A DNA stretch of 64,000 nucleotides from Streptomyces shenzhenensis. GTDB lineage: Bacteria; Actinomycetota; Actinomycetes; Streptomycetales; Streptomycetaceae. Under the pieces are notes generated by a model. That model had not been told where the DNA came from. It ran no database searches and saw only the letters and a list, made by a program, of their open reading frames with translations. Positions 16,623 to 24,945 of the stretch are shown here, piece by piece. The number at the start of each line of letters is the position of its first letter. The stretch's first letter is position 1. The position numbers and the translations under genes are program-made. Location of the stretch: positions 124,001-188,000 of the forward strand of contig NZ_PENI01000016.1 in assembly GCF_003688995.1 (NCBI RefSeq). Direction: 5' to 3'.

Positions 16623-18026
16623 TCAGTACCGCCAGCGGTAGGCCGCCGCCACCTGCGCGTCGTCGAGGCCCTCGACGGCCCGGGCCTCCCCGAGGCGGAC
16701 CGCGGTCACGGCGTCGGCCAGGACCGGGCCGAGCGCGGCGCGCAGCACCGGGTCCGCGCGGAACGCCGCGACCGCCGCCGTGAGCGTGGTCGGCAGCCGC
16801 CGTACGCCCCGGACGGCGGCCTCCTCGGCGTCGAACCGGGCCGGATCCCCGGTGATCTCCTCGGGGAGCGGGGCCGCGGCGGCGAGGCCGTCGAGACCGG
16901 CGGCGATGACGCAGCCGAGCGCGAGATACGGGTTGGCGGCCAGGTCGACCGGTTTGACCTCCAGGTTGGCGTCCCGTTCCCGGCGGCCCACGGTGCCGGT
17001 GACGAGCCGCAGCGCCGCCTCCCGGGTCTCCCGGCCCCAGCAGGTGAACACGCCCGCCCACTGGGCGGGTCTGAGCCGCAGATAGCTGGCCGGGCTCGGC
17101 GCGGTCACCGCCGTCAGCGCGGGCAGCCGGGCGAGCACCCCGGCCGCGAACGACTCCGCGTCGGCCGTCATGCCGTAGCGGCCCTCGCCGCCCGCGTGCA
17201 GGTTCGTCCCGGCCCGCCAGCAGGACAGGTGCAGATGACCGCCATTGCCGACGCCGCCGGCGAGCACGGCCGGGGCGAACGACACCCGCAGCCCGTGCCG
17301 CCGCGCCACCGCCCGCACGGTCTGCCGCACCAGCACGCTGCGGTCGGCCGCCGCCACCGGGTCCAGCGCGCCCACCGACACCTCGAACTGCCCGGCCGCG
17401 TACTCGGGATGGAGCTGGTCGACGTCCACGCCCTGCGCGGCCAGGGCGGCGAGCAGGTCGGCGGCGCAGTCGCCCAGCTCGACCTGCCGCGTGGCACTGT
17501 AGGCCGGTCCGGACACCGCCGGGACGAACGCACCCTCGGGTGCCGTGTCCAGGCCGACGGCCCACTCGATCTCCACGGCCGCCCGGAAGGTGAGGCCGAG
17601 CCGGGCCTCGGCGTCCGCGACGACCCGGCGCAGGAAGGTGCGGCTGCACCCGGGGTGCGGCTCGCCCTCCTGGGTGATCCGGTCGACCGGGGCCCAGGCC
17701 CAGCCGGGCTGACCGGCCAGCTCCACCAGCCGGTCCAGGTCCGGGTACAGCCGCAGGTCGCCGTCGGGGGAGCCGAGGACGTCCGTGGTGACGATCGAGT
17801 CGTCGGCCAGGAACGTGTCGAAGACCGGTGACATGCCGACGCCCCAGGCGGCCGCGTCGGCGAGCCGGGCCGTCGGGATCGTCTTCACCCGGCCCACGCC
17901 CGCCGTGTCGACGTAGGCCAGGACGATCCCGCGGACGCCCCGGCCGGTCAGTTCGGCGGCGCGTTCCACGGCCCGGTCCACGTCACCGGGGCGCCCCCCG
18001 GGCACGGGGTCGGCCAGCGTGGTCAT
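16623..18026 (-). CDS. Glutamine synthetase family protein (GS type I-like ligase)
   Basis: A 467-residue member of the glutamine synthetase superfamily. The N-terminal beta-grasp part has IVLAYVDTAGVGRVKTIP; the catalytic part has VEIEWAVG, the ATP/Glu-binding GNGGHLHLSCW and RDANLEVKPVDLAANPYLAL. Deviations from true GlnA are visible: CWGRETREAALRLV in place of the usual SWGxRNRSxxxRIP, and no adenylylation-site tyrosine motif. Such paralogues generally ligate glutamate to amines (gamma-glutamylpolyamine or ethanolamide synthetases). ATG 18026 has a good GGAGG. It is first gene of the pair with the amidohydrolase, supporting an amine-utilisation or signalling role like FluG. It is not the housekeeping glutamine synthetase. 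Confidence 0.87.
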   Translation of the reverse strand: MTTLADPVPGGRPGDVDRAVERAAELTGRGVRGIVLAYVDTAGVGRVKTIPTARLADAAAWGVGMSPVFDTFLADDSIVTTDVLGSPDGDLRLYPDLDRLVELAGQPGWAWAPVDRITQEGEPHPGCSRTFLRRVVADAEARLGLTFRAAVEIEWAVGLDTAPEGAFVPAVSGPAYSATRQVELGDCAADLLAALAAQGVDVDQLHPEYAAGQFEVSVGALDPVAAADRSVLVRQTVRAVARRHGLRVSFAPAVLAGGVGNGGHLHLSCWRAGTNLHAGGEGRYGMTADAESFAAGVLARLPALTAVTAPSPASYLRLRPAQWAGVFTCWGRETREAALRLVTGTVGRRERDANLEVKPVDLAANPYLALGCVIAAGLDGLAAAAPLPEEITGDPARFDAEEAAVRGVRRLPTTLTAAVAAFRADPVLRAALGPVLADAVTAVRLGEARAVEGLDDAQVAAAYRWRY

Positions 18027-18064
18027 ACGTCCTCCAAGACGGGCTCGGCGGTCCGGTCCGGGGG

Positions 18065-18913
18065 TCAGGGTTTCACGGCCACCGCGCCGAACTGGGGCAC
18101 CACCGCGGGGGAGTCGGGTCCTGCGCGCCACTGCGAGCAGGGCACCAGGCCGGGTTCGAGCAGGTCCAGCCCGTCGAGGAAGGCGGCGACCTCGGTCTTC
18201 GCACGGGCGATGATGGGCGGCGTGGCGTTCTCGTTCCAGAACTCCATGGCGGCCACGTTGCCCGCGCCGCCGAACTCGGCGTCGAAGGTGGGGTGGGTGA
18301 GCACGAGGAAGCTGCCGGAGGGCACCGCCGCCATCACCCGGCGCACGATGTCCCGCGCCTTGTCCGTGTCGAGCACGAAGTTCAGGATGCCCAGCATCAT
18401 CACCGCGACCGGCCGCGACAGATCGAGGGTCTCGGCGGCCCGCCGCAGGATCGCGTCCGGGTCGTGCACATCGGCATCGATGTAGTCGGTGACGCCCTCG
18501 GCACTGCTGGTCAGCAGGGTGCGGGCGTGCGCCAGCACGATCGGGTCGTTGTCGACGTACACGATCCGGGAGTCGGGCGCGATCCGCTGGGCCATCTCAT
18601 GGGTGTTGTGCACGGTCGGCAGCCCGGTGCCGATGTCGAGGAACTGCCGCACCCCGCGCTCCTCGGCCAGGCACCGGACCGCCCGCCCGAGGAACTCCCG
18701 GTCGGCGCGCGCGACCGCCCGGATCACCGGGAACAGCCCGGCCACGTGCTCGCCGACCTGCCGGTCGACCTCGTAGTTGTCCTTGCCGCCGATCCAGTAG
18801 TTCCAGACCCGTGCGTTGTGGGCCACGGAGGTGTTCAGCTTCACCGGCCCGTCCGCAGGGGGGCGCCCCTCGCTCACGTCACTGCCCCTCTCATATGCGC
18901 TGTCCGCCGACAT
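18065..18913 (-). CDS. SAM-dependent methyltransferase (DUF574 family)
   Basis: A 282-residue protein of the DUF574 S-adenosyl methyltransferase family, which is greatly expanded in Streptomyces. Diagnostic stretches are NTSVAHNARVWNYWIGGKDN at the N-terminus, the SAM-binding loop FLDIGTGLPT, VYVDNDPIVLAHARTL and the C-terminal half with VMMLGILNFV. These proteins bind SAM, but their acceptors are generally unknown. ATG 18913 fits the family start; the frame is open for 48 codons further upstream, running into the start of the divergent HAD gene. It lies 38 bp before the glutamine-synthetase-like gene on the same strand, so co-transcription is possible but no functional tie is evident. Confidence 0.87.
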   Translation of the reverse strand: MSADSAYERGSDVSEGRPPADGPVKLNTSVAHNARVWNYWIGGKDNYEVDRQVGEHVAGLFPVIRAVARADREFLGRAVRCLAEERGVRQFLDIGTGLPTVHNTHEMAQRIAPDSRIVYVDNDPIVLAHARTLLTSSAEGVTDYIDADVHDPDAILRRAAETLDLSRPVAVMMLGILNFVLDTDKARDIVRRVMAAVPSGSFLVLTHPTFDAEFGGAGNVAAMEFWNENATPPIIARAKTEVAAFLDGLDLLEPGLVPCSQWRAGPDSPAVVPQFGAVAVKP

Positions 18914-19038
18914 TCTGCCGCCCGGTGATCGGGAATGTCCCGGGAATCGGACAGCGGGCGGCTCGGGGGCCGTGCGCCCCATGAGGAACACTGGGGCGCG
19001 TACGCCCCAGCAGCACCGTCCCCGACCGGAAGCAGGAC

Positions 19039-19902
19039 ATGTCCGTCTCCCCCGCACCCCTCGGCACCGTCCCCGACCTCCCGTCCGGCCCCGCCGACAT
19101 CAGGCTCGTCGTCACCGACATGGACGGCACACTTCTGGACAATGCCAAGCGGATCCCCGAGGCGATGTGGCCGCTGCTGGCCGAACTGCGCCGGCGCGGG
19201 GTGGTGTTCATCCCGGCGAGCGGACGCCAGTACGCCACGCTGGCCCGGCAGTTCGCCGAGGTCGCGGAGGGCATGGCGTTCATCGCGGAGAACGGCACGT
19301 ATGTGGTGCGCGACGGGGTGGAGATCAGCTCCGACCCGCTCGCGGCGGGCGTCGCCGCCGACCTGGCGCGGGCGGTACGGCGGCTGGCGGCAGGCGGTGC
19401 CGACGTGGGCGCCGTCGTGTGCGGCAAGCGCGCCGCCTACGTCGAGCGGACCGATGAGGCCTTCCTCGCCGAGGTCCGCACGTACTACGCGGAGCACCGG
19501 ATCGTCGAGGACGTCACCGCGGTGGACGACGAGGTGATCAAGGTGGCGCTCTTCGACTTCGGGCGGGCCGAGCACTCCACCGCCCCGGCCCTGGCGGAGT
19601 TCGCCGCCACCCACAAGGTCGTCGTCTCCGGTGAGCATTGGGTCGACGTGATGAACCGCACCGCCGACAAGGGCACCGCCCTGCGCGGCCTCCAGCGCGA
19701 ACTCGGCATCACCCCCGCCCAGACCATGGTCTTCGGCGACTACCTCAACGACCTGGAGATGCTGGACGCGGCCGACTGGTCCTTCGCCATGGCCAACGCC
19801 CACCCCGAGGTCGTCCGCCGGGCCCGGCACCTCGCGCCGTCCAACAACGACCACGGGGTGCCGCGCACCATCGCCCGGGTCCTGGGCCTGCCCGCACTGT
19901 GA
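19039..19902 (+). CDS. HAD superfamily phosphatase, Cof type
   Basis: A 287-residue HAD hydrolase of the Cof/IIB subfamily that dephosphorylates sugar phosphates, FMN precursors or similar metabolites. Motif I is VVTDMDGTLLDN with the nucleophilic Asp, motif II a Ser in FIPASGRQY, motif III the Lys in NRTADKGTAL and motif IV FGDYLNDLEML. The large C2 cap domain between motifs II and III is present. The ATG has a modest GGAAG upstream. It is divergent from the DUF574 methyltransferase. A housekeeping phosphatase role is most likely; the exact substrate cannot be read from sequence. Confidence 0.88.
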   Translation: MSVSPAPLGTVPDLPSGPADIRLVVTDMDGTLLDNAKRIPEAMWPLLAELRRRGVVFIPASGRQYATLARQFAEVAEGMAFIAENGTYVVRDGVEISSDPLAAGVAADLARAVRRLAAGGADVGAVVCGKRAAYVERTDEAFLAEVRTYYAEHRIVEDVTAVDDEVIKVALFDFGRAEHSTAPALAEFAATHKVVVSGEHWVDVMNRTADKGTALRGLQRELGITPAQTMVFGDYLNDLEMLDAADWSFAMANAHPEVVRRARHLAPSNNDHGVPRTIARVLGLPAL

Positions 19903-20050
19903 GTCCCCGCCCGTCCGATGGTTCCGCCGTGGCTCACGCCGGCGGCACGGCGTCCGGGAACCGGACGAGGCCCACGAGGACCTCGTCCCCCCTCGGCGGC
20001 TCGGGCGGCGGCCCTGACCGAGGGACCCACCGCATAGCATCGGTGTCCGC

Positions 20051-20824
20051 ATGAACACGATGACGCTCTGGCACATATCAGGCTGGGAGTTCGCCGCGCT
20101 CGCCTTCGCGGCACTCCTGGTCGGCTTCTCCAAGACCGCGGTGAACGGGGCCAACACGGTCAGCCTCGCCGTCTTCGCGGCGGTGCTGCCGGCCCGCGCC
20201 TCCACCGGCGTGCTGCTCCCGGTGCTGATCGCGGGCGATCTGCTCGCCGTCGCCATCTACCGGCGGCACGCCCACTGGCCCACGCTGTGGCGGCTGTTCC
20301 CCGCCGTCGCGGCCGGTGTGGTGCTCGGCACGCTGTTCCTGCTGTGGGCCGACGACGGGATCGTACGGACCTCGATCGGCGCGATCCTGCTGCTGATGGC
20401 CGCGGTCACGCTCTGGCGGCGGCGCCGGGCCGACCACGAGGAGACGACCGAGCCGGACACCGGCCGGGCGGCCCGCGTCACGGCCCGCTCGTACGGCGTC
20501 CTCGGCGGCTTCACCACCATGGTCGCCAACGCCGGCGGCCCGGTGATGTCGATGTATCTGCTGTCGGCGGGCTTCCGGAAGCTGGGGTTCCTCGGCACGT
20601 CGGCGTTCTTCTTCCTGATCGTGAACGTCTCCAAGGTCCCCTTCAGCGTCGGCCTCGGCCTGATCGACGGCCGCTCGCTGCTCCTCGACGCCGCTCTCGT
20701 CGTGTTCGTCGTACCCGGGGCGTTCCTCGGCACCTGGGCCGTGAACAGGATCAACCAGCGGCTGTTCGAGCACCTGGTGATCGCGGCGACGGTCGTGGGC
20801 GGCGTGCAACTGCTGGTGCGCTGA
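20051..20824 (+). CDS. TSUP family transporter (TauE/SafE-like)
   Basis: A 257-residue integral membrane protein with about eight hydrophobic segments, in the TSUP (sulfite exporter TauE/SafE) family. Typical marks are GFSKTAVNGANTVSLAVFA near the N-terminus and the repeated motif GGFTTMVANAGGPVMSMYLL in the second half, both conserved pore-lining repeats of the family. Members move sulfite, sulfoacetate or other small organic anions. The gene is single and convergent with a HAD gene 8 bp downstream. No sulfur-metabolism neighbours are present, so the substrate is open. Confidence 0.87.
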   Translation: MNTMTLWHISGWEFAALAFAALLVGFSKTAVNGANTVSLAVFAAVLPARASTGVLLPVLIAGDLLAVAIYRRHAHWPTLWRLFPAVAAGVVLGTLFLLWADDGIVRTSIGAILLLMAAVTLWRRRRADHEETTEPDTGRAARVTARSYGVLGGFTTMVANAGGPVMSMYLLSAGFRKLGFLGTSAFFFLIVNVSKVPFSVGLGLIDGRSLLLDAALVVFVVPGAFLGTWAVNRINQRLFEHLVIAATVVGGVQLLVR

Positions 20825-20832
20825 GCCGGCCG

Positions 20833-21630
20833 CTACCCGCGCGGTCCGAGGAGCGCGGGCAGGCCGGCGAACGAGTCCAGCACGTGGTCAGGGGCGCCGC
20901 CCGCCGCGGCGAGCGTCTCGGGCAGGTACTTGCCCGTGCGGACCAGCACTCCGGTGATCCCGGCCCGCTGCGCCGCCAGGACGTCCGCCTCGACGTCGTC
21001 GCCCACCATCAGCGCCCGGTCCGCGCCCACCCCCAGCCGGGCCAGCGCCGCCGCGAAGAACGCCGGCGACGGCTTGCCTGTCACCACCGCCTCGATGCGC
21101 GCGGCCCGCTCCAGGCCCAGCAGGAACGCGCCCGTGTCCAACTGCAGGCCGCGGTCCGTGCGCCAGAACAGATTGCGGTGCATCGCCACCAGCCGCGCAC
21201 CCCGCTGGAGCTGCCCGAAGACCCGGTCGAGCGCCGCGTAACCGAACTCCGGTCCGGCCCCGCCCACGACCACCACGTCCGGGTCCGCGTCCATGCCGAC
21301 GAGCCGCACGCCGGCGAGGTCCTCCCGGACGTCCCCGCTGTTCAGGAGGGCGCAGCGGGCGTCAGGGAAGTGCGCGGCGAGATGGGCGGCGGTGACGGCG
21401 GGCGCGGTGAGCACGTCCTCGGCGGTCACCGCGAAACCGGCCGCCGCCAGGGTCGCGGCGATCGAGGCCCGCGTCCGGGACGTGGTGTTGGTGACGAGCG
21501 CGACACCGAGCCCGGCCGCACGGATCTCCCGCAGCGCCGCCACCGTGCCGGGCAGCGCCCGCCACGAGACGGTGAGCACTCCGTCGATGTCGATCAGCAC
21601 GGCACGCACGGACACCGGACCGGACCCCAT
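20833..21630 (-). CDS. HAD superfamily hydrolase, NagD/LHPP-like
   Basis: A 265-residue HAD hydrolase of class IIA. Motif I VLIDIDGVLTVSW carries the nucleophile, motif II is VTNTTSR, motif III a Lys in VTGKPSPAFF and motif IV MVGDDVEADVLAAQRAG. The IIA cap lies between motifs II and III, as in NagD, phosphoglycolate phosphatase and LHPP/HDHD2 proteins. ATG 21630 was chosen because the conserved core begins about nine residues later; the upstream open frame is Arg/Gly-rich and not conserved-looking. It ends 8 bp from the TSUP gene (convergent) and diverges from cobK. Confidence 0.83.
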   Translation of the reverse strand: MGSGPVSVRAVLIDIDGVLTVSWRALPGTVAALREIRAAGLGVALVTNTTSRTRASIAATLAAAGFAVTAEDVLTAPAVTAAHLAAHFPDARCALLNSGDVREDLAGVRLVGMDADPDVVVVGGAGPEFGYAALDRVFGQLQRGARLVAMHRNLFWRTDRGLQLDTGAFLLGLERAARIEAVVTGKPSPAFFAAALARLGVGADRALMVGDDVEADVLAAQRAGITGVLVRTGKYLPETLAAAGGAPDHVLDSFAGLPALLGPRG

Positions 21631-21735
21631 GCCCGACCGGGTACCCGGATCTCCGCACCCCGACCGCACGCCTGGTCCACATATGCGCTTTGCACGCCCG
21701 GGCGGCGGCGACCCGTGACCCCGTACGCTCACCCC

Positions 21736-22494
21736 ATGTCCCCGCACGTCCTGATCCTCGGCGGCACCGCCGAGGCGCGCCTGCTCGCCGCCGAACTGGC
21801 GGCCGGCCCCGGTGTCCGGGTCACCACCTCACTGGCCGGGCGGGTGAGCCGGCCGGCCCCGCTGGCCGGAGACGTCCGCACCGGCGGGTTCGGCGGGGCC
21901 GAGGGGCTCGCCGGGTGGCTCGCCGAACGGCGGGTGGACGCCGTCGTGGACGCCACACACCCCTTCGCCGCCGGGATCACCGCGCACGCGGCGCGAGCCG
22001 CGGCGGCGACCGGGGTGCCGCTGGTGGTGCTGCGCCGCCCGGGCTGGCAGCCCGGCGACGGCGACCGCTGGCACCCGGTGCCCTCCCTGGCCGCCGCCGC
22101 GGACGCGCTGCCCGGCCTCGGCCGCCGGGCGTTCCTGACCACCGGCCGCCTCGGTCTCGCCGCCTTCGCCCACCTCGCCGGAGTGCACTGCGTCGTACGG
22201 TCCGTGGAGCCGCCCGCGCCGCCGCTGCCGCCGCACGCCGAAGTCCTCCTCGCGCGCGGCCCGTTCACGGTGGCCGACGAGACGGCGCTGCTGCGAAGGC
22301 ACCGGATCGACGTCCTGGTCACCAAGGACAGCGGGGGAGCGGCCACGGCCGCCAAGCTGACGGCCGCCCGCACGCTCGGCCTGCCCGTGATCGTCGTACG
22401 CAGACCGCCGCTGCCGGCCGGAGTGGCGGCGGTGCCGGACGTCGCGGCCGTGCTGGCCCGGCTGGGCCTCACTCCGCCACCACCGACGCGCTGA
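21736..22494 (+). CDS. cobK: Precorrin-6A reductase
   Basis: A 252-residue CobK/CbiJ-family reductase of the aerobic corrin ring pathway. It uses NADPH to reduce precorrin-6A to precorrin-6B. The N-terminus VLILGGTAEARLLAAEL is the family's hallmark dinucleotide loop; VDATHPFAAGITAHAARAA and FLTTGRLGL are further family signatures, and VTKDSGGAATAAKL marks the second domain. The size equals that of known CobK proteins. It is convergent with cobF, another gene of the same pathway, so the two products act nearby in the sequence (CobF makes precorrin-5 into precorrin-6A, CobK reduces it). No cobalamin riboswitch-like leader is recognisable upstream. Confidence 0.93.
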   Translation: MSPHVLILGGTAEARLLAAELAAGPGVRVTTSLAGRVSRPAPLAGDVRTGGFGGAEGLAGWLAERRVDAVVDATHPFAAGITAHAARAAAATGVPLVVLRRPGWQPGDGDRWHPVPSLAAAADALPGLGRRAFLTTGRLGLAAFAHLAGVHCVVRSVEPPAPPLPPHAEVLLARGPFTVADETALLRRHRIDVLVTKDSGGAATAAKLTAARTLGLPVIVVRRPPLPAGVAAVPDVAAVLARLGLTPPPPTR

Positions 22495-22537
22495 GCCGGC
22501 CGGCCGCACCACCCGGTCCGGGGTCCCGGCGCTGCCG

Positions 22538-23329
22538 TCAGCGGTCGTGCGGACGGCGGCGCAGCAGATACGTGTCCATGATCCAGCCCTTGCGGGCACG
22601 GGCCTCCGCGCGCAGCCGCTCGATGCGCGGCCCGGCCTCCGCGATCGGACCGGAGTCCAGGATCTCGTCCGGGGTGCCCAGATAGGCGCCCCAGTAGATG
22701 TCGATGTCCTCGCCCGCGTACCGCTGGAACGCCTGCTGGGCGTCGAGCATCACCACCACGTCGTCCACGCCCTCGGGGAAGCCCTCGGCCAGCCGCCGCC
22801 CGGTGGTGATCTGCACGGGCCGGGCCACCCGGTTCAGGCCCGTGCGGTGCCGGGCGACGAGCGCCGAGACACTGCTGATCCCGGGCACGACCTCGTACGC
22901 GAACGTCACGGTGCCCCGGGCCAGCACCTCCTCCAGGATCCCCAGCGTGCTGTCGTACAGCGCGGGATCCCCCCACACCAGGAACGCCCCGGTCTCGTCC
23001 TCGCCCAACTCCTCGGCGATCAGCCGCTCGTAGAGGCCGGCACGCGCGCTGCGCCACTCGCCGACAGCCGGGGAGTACGCCGCGCCGCCCGCGCCCCGGT
23101 CCCGCTCCGGGTCACGCGCCGCCACCAGCCGGTACGTCCCCTGCGGCACATGCGCGTCCAGCATCTCCCGGCGCAGCCGGGTCAGATCACTCTTCACCTC
23201 GCCCTTGTCGAGGAGGAAGAACACGTCCGTGCCGCGCAGCGCCCGGACCGCCTGGAGGGTCAGCTGCTCCGGGTCGCCCGCGCCGATACCGATGACAAGA
23301 ATCCTTCGCACGCCCCGAGTCTGCCCCAT
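22538..23329 (-). CDS. cobF: Precorrin-6A synthase (deacetylating)
   Basis: A 263-residue SAM-dependent corrin methyltransferase. CobF methylates C-1 of precorrin-5 with loss of the acyl group as acetate, yielding precorrin-6A. Visible signatures are the tetrapyrrole methylase N-terminus ILVIGIGAGDPEQLTLQAV, FLVWGDPALYDSTLGIL for SAM binding, VVPGISSVSALVARH and the CobF-typical C-terminus with WIMDTYLL. ATG 23329 is the likely start; GTG 23311 also fits. It is convergent with cobK and ends 43 bp from it. This places part of the aerobic cobalamin pathway here as isolated genes rather than a full cob operon. Confidence 0.92.
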   Translation of the reverse strand: MGQTRGVRRILVIGIGAGDPEQLTLQAVRALRGTDVFFLLDKGEVKSDLTRLRREMLDAHVPQGTYRLVAARDPERDRGAGGAAYSPAVGEWRSARAGLYERLIAEELGEDETGAFLVWGDPALYDSTLGILEEVLARGTVTFAYEVVPGISSVSALVARHRTGLNRVARPVQITTGRRLAEGFPEGVDDVVVMLDAQQAFQRYAGEDIDIYWGAYLGTPDEILDSGPIAEAGPRIERLRAEARARKGWIMDTYLLRRRPHDR

Positions 23330-23366
23330 GCCGCCGACCGTGCGCGCACCCCCTGCGCACCGGGCG

Positions 23367-23900
23367 CTACGACGCCTGCCGCCCGCACAGCCGAGGGGCC
23401 CGCGCGGCGGCGTCGACGGGCTTCCCCGTCCGCTCCGCCGCGTCCGCCAGTTCGCGCGCCCAGGCCGCGAGCCCGGCGATGTCCAGGCCGTACGGCCGCT
23501 CCCGCCCGCAGTGCGCCGCCCACTCCTCGGCCGCTCCCGCGCCCCGGCGCAGCAGCCGCGGCCCGCCGGTGGCATTGCCGCGGGCCGCGTGGGTGAGCCC
23601 CACCGCCAGCTGGGCCAGGCCCCGCCACAGCGCGCGTTCGTCCTCGGGCCCGGACTTCCAGGCGTCCTCGAAGACCTCGTGCGCGTGGAACGGCTTGCCC
23701 GCGTCCAGCAGTTCCTGCGCCTCGGCGAGCGTCTGCGACGGTGTGCGCACGACCCCCTCCGGCTGGCGCGCCACGCCGTCCGCGCCGTACGGCAGGGGCC
23801 GCCCCAACCCGTCCCGTGGCCGTGCGTTGCGCGCCCGGCCCGCGCCGTCCCGGTCCCGGGTGCCGGCCGGCCGCCCCGGTGATGCGCCCGTGCTTCCCAT
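23367..23900 (-). CDS. DUF309 family protein
   Basis: A 177-residue protein whose central part carries the DUF309 signature HAHEVFEDAWK, followed by ALWRGLAQLAVGLTHAARGN, which places two conserved helices of this small all-helical family. The first 60 residues are Arg/Gly/Pro-rich and probably disordered. The function of DUF309 proteins is not established. It starts upstream of cobF on the same strand, 37 bp away, so it may be the first gene of a cobF transcript. ATG 23900 was chosen over an upstream start at 24014, which would run into the tRNA promoter. Confidence 0.8.
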   Translation of the reverse strand: MGSTGASPGRPAGTRDRDGAGRARNARPRDGLGRPLPYGADGVARQPEGVVRTPSQTLAEAQELLDAGKPFHAHEVFEDAWKSGPEDERALWRGLAQLAVGLTHAARGNATGGPRLLRRGAGAAEEWAAHCGRERPYGLDIAGLAAWARELADAAERTGKPVDAAARAPRLCGRQAS

Positions 23901-24014
23901 ACGACGATTGTCCCCCACCGGCCCGGCCGCCCCCGGTGTCGTTTTCGGCGCGGCGCGGGAGGTGGGGTAAAGTGCTCCTCGCGCACTCACACGGGTCACC
24001 GTGCGTGAGCGCAC

Positions 24015-24088
<74 letters not shown>

Positions 24089-24108
24089 CTTTGCGAAGTC
24101 GCAGGGCA

Positions 24109-24142
24109 GGGCCGGTTTCGGAGCAATCCGAGACCGGCCCTT
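24109..24142 (+). terminator. Terminator after the second tRNA-Pro
   Basis: A 14-bp stem with one G-T pair: GGGCCGGTTTCGGA (24109-24122) and TCCGAGACCGGCCC (24127-24140), GCAA loop, then TT. It is related in sequence to the terminator after the first tRNA-Pro, and the following CATTCTTGGG is also shared, indicating an old duplication of tRNA plus terminator. Confidence 0.8.
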
Positions 24143-24188
24143 GATCATTCTTGGGGACCGGTTGGGGACCGGCGCCCTTGACCGAGGG

Positions 24189-24359
24189 TCAGCGGGTCAC
24201 GACGATCGGGCTCGGCAACGAGCGCGGTGCGCGCAGCGCGCTGAGGTGTGCGGAGAGCGCCGCCCCGGCGGCCGTGATCTTGGTGACCACCTCGTCCCAG
24301 TGTGTCGCGTCGCGCAGGACAGCGGTGGAGATGCGTCCGCCGCGCGGGCCGGTGAACAG
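24189..24359 (-). pseudogene. Tyrosine integrase, C-terminal remnant
   Basis: The minus-strand frame ending at TGA 24189 reads FTGPRGGRISTAVLRDATHW followed by a helical tail with ALSAHLSAL. The FTGPRGG box followed by a Trp is typical of the catalytic-domain region of actinobacterial tyrosine integrases of pSAM2-type elements, and the tail resembles their C-termini. The segment with the R-H-R-Y catalytic residues is missing. The 3' end points at the tRNA-Pro about 100 bp away, the usual int-att arrangement. Upstream the frame continues only as the antisense of a transposase remnant, so the gene is truncated at about 24358. The identification rests on about 55 residues. Confidence 0.55.
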
Positions 24360-24513
24360 GCGCCATGCGAAAATCCGGGCGCTGGGCGAGCAGGCCATGG
24401 CCACACTCAAGACCTGGCGACTGCTGCGCAAGCTGCGATGCAGCACCACCCGCATCACCAGCCTTGTTCAGGCCGCCCTCACTCTCCACATGGCCTGTTC
24501 GAACCAAGGTTGA
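24355..24513 (+). pseudogene. IS5-family transposase, C-terminal remnant
   Basis: About 50 codons ending at TGA 24513 read KIRALGEQAMATLKTWRLL followed by RCSTTRITSLVQAALTLH. This is the familiar C-terminus of IS5-type DDE transposases, in which a conserved Glu-containing helix is followed by a basic segment and a final LTLH. No catalytic DD part precedes it. It abuts the integrase remnant at about 24358 on the opposite strand, as expected if an insertion sequence landed in the integrase gene and most of both were later lost. Confidence 0.6.
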
Positions 24514-24524
24514 AAACGGCTCAG

Positions 24525-24737
24525 TGGGTGGAATTGGAGGAACAGGGACCGTCGGGATGGCAGACGTGGGCCGAGCCCGTCCCCGGCTCCTACGTGTGGG
24601 CCGTGTCTTTCAGTCCCAGCGTGCCCCAGGACCTCGTCGCCGTTTTCGCTGCTTCCCTCAGCTCCGCCGCACCGGTCCGGCGCCGATTACTGCCGGAGAG
24701 CAAGCGGAACCTGTTGCTGCGCGCTCCGGCCGGATGA
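24525..24737 (+). pseudogene. DUF317-domain fragment
   Basis: The plus-strand frame ending at TGA 24737 reads WVELEEQGPSGWQTWAEP, then VWAVSFSPSVPQDLVAVFAA and SAAPVRRR. This resembles the C-terminal part of DUF317 proteins, a family abundant in Streptomyces plasmids, integrative elements and telomeric regions, where a W-x-F-S-x-x-x-P-x-x-L-V-A-x-F pattern recurs. No start or upstream domain is present. It joins the transposase remnant directly, consistent with a decayed mobile element. Confidence 0.5.
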
Positions 24738-24854
24738 GCCGTCCGGGTCGCCCCTGCCCTGCCAGCCTGGCGCCCACTTCAGAAAGTCGGGCTTCGTGCT
24801 GCCGATCCCGTGTCGACCCCGGCCGTACCACGGTCGGTTCGCCAGATGCGCCAC

Positions 24855-24883
24855 GGCGCCCTCGGTCTGTGACCGAGGGCGCC
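24855..24883. terminator. Strong hairpin in the decayed element
   Basis: Perfect 13-bp stem GGCGCCCTCGGTC (24855-24867) and GACCGAGGGCGCC (24871-24883) with a TGT loop. There is no T tract on either side. It lies between the DUF317 fragment and the next transposase remnant and could act as a bidirectional terminator. Confidence 0.6.
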
Positions 24884-24945
24884 ATGGTGTGTGTCGGCGT
24901 CATCTTGGGCTGTGGAGGTTGGGGCCGGAGCGGGCCGGGGCCTGT

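Noticed and set aside
21631..21735. A cobalamin riboswitch before cobK.
   Set aside because: The 105-bp leader has no B12-box-like sequence and is too short for a full element.
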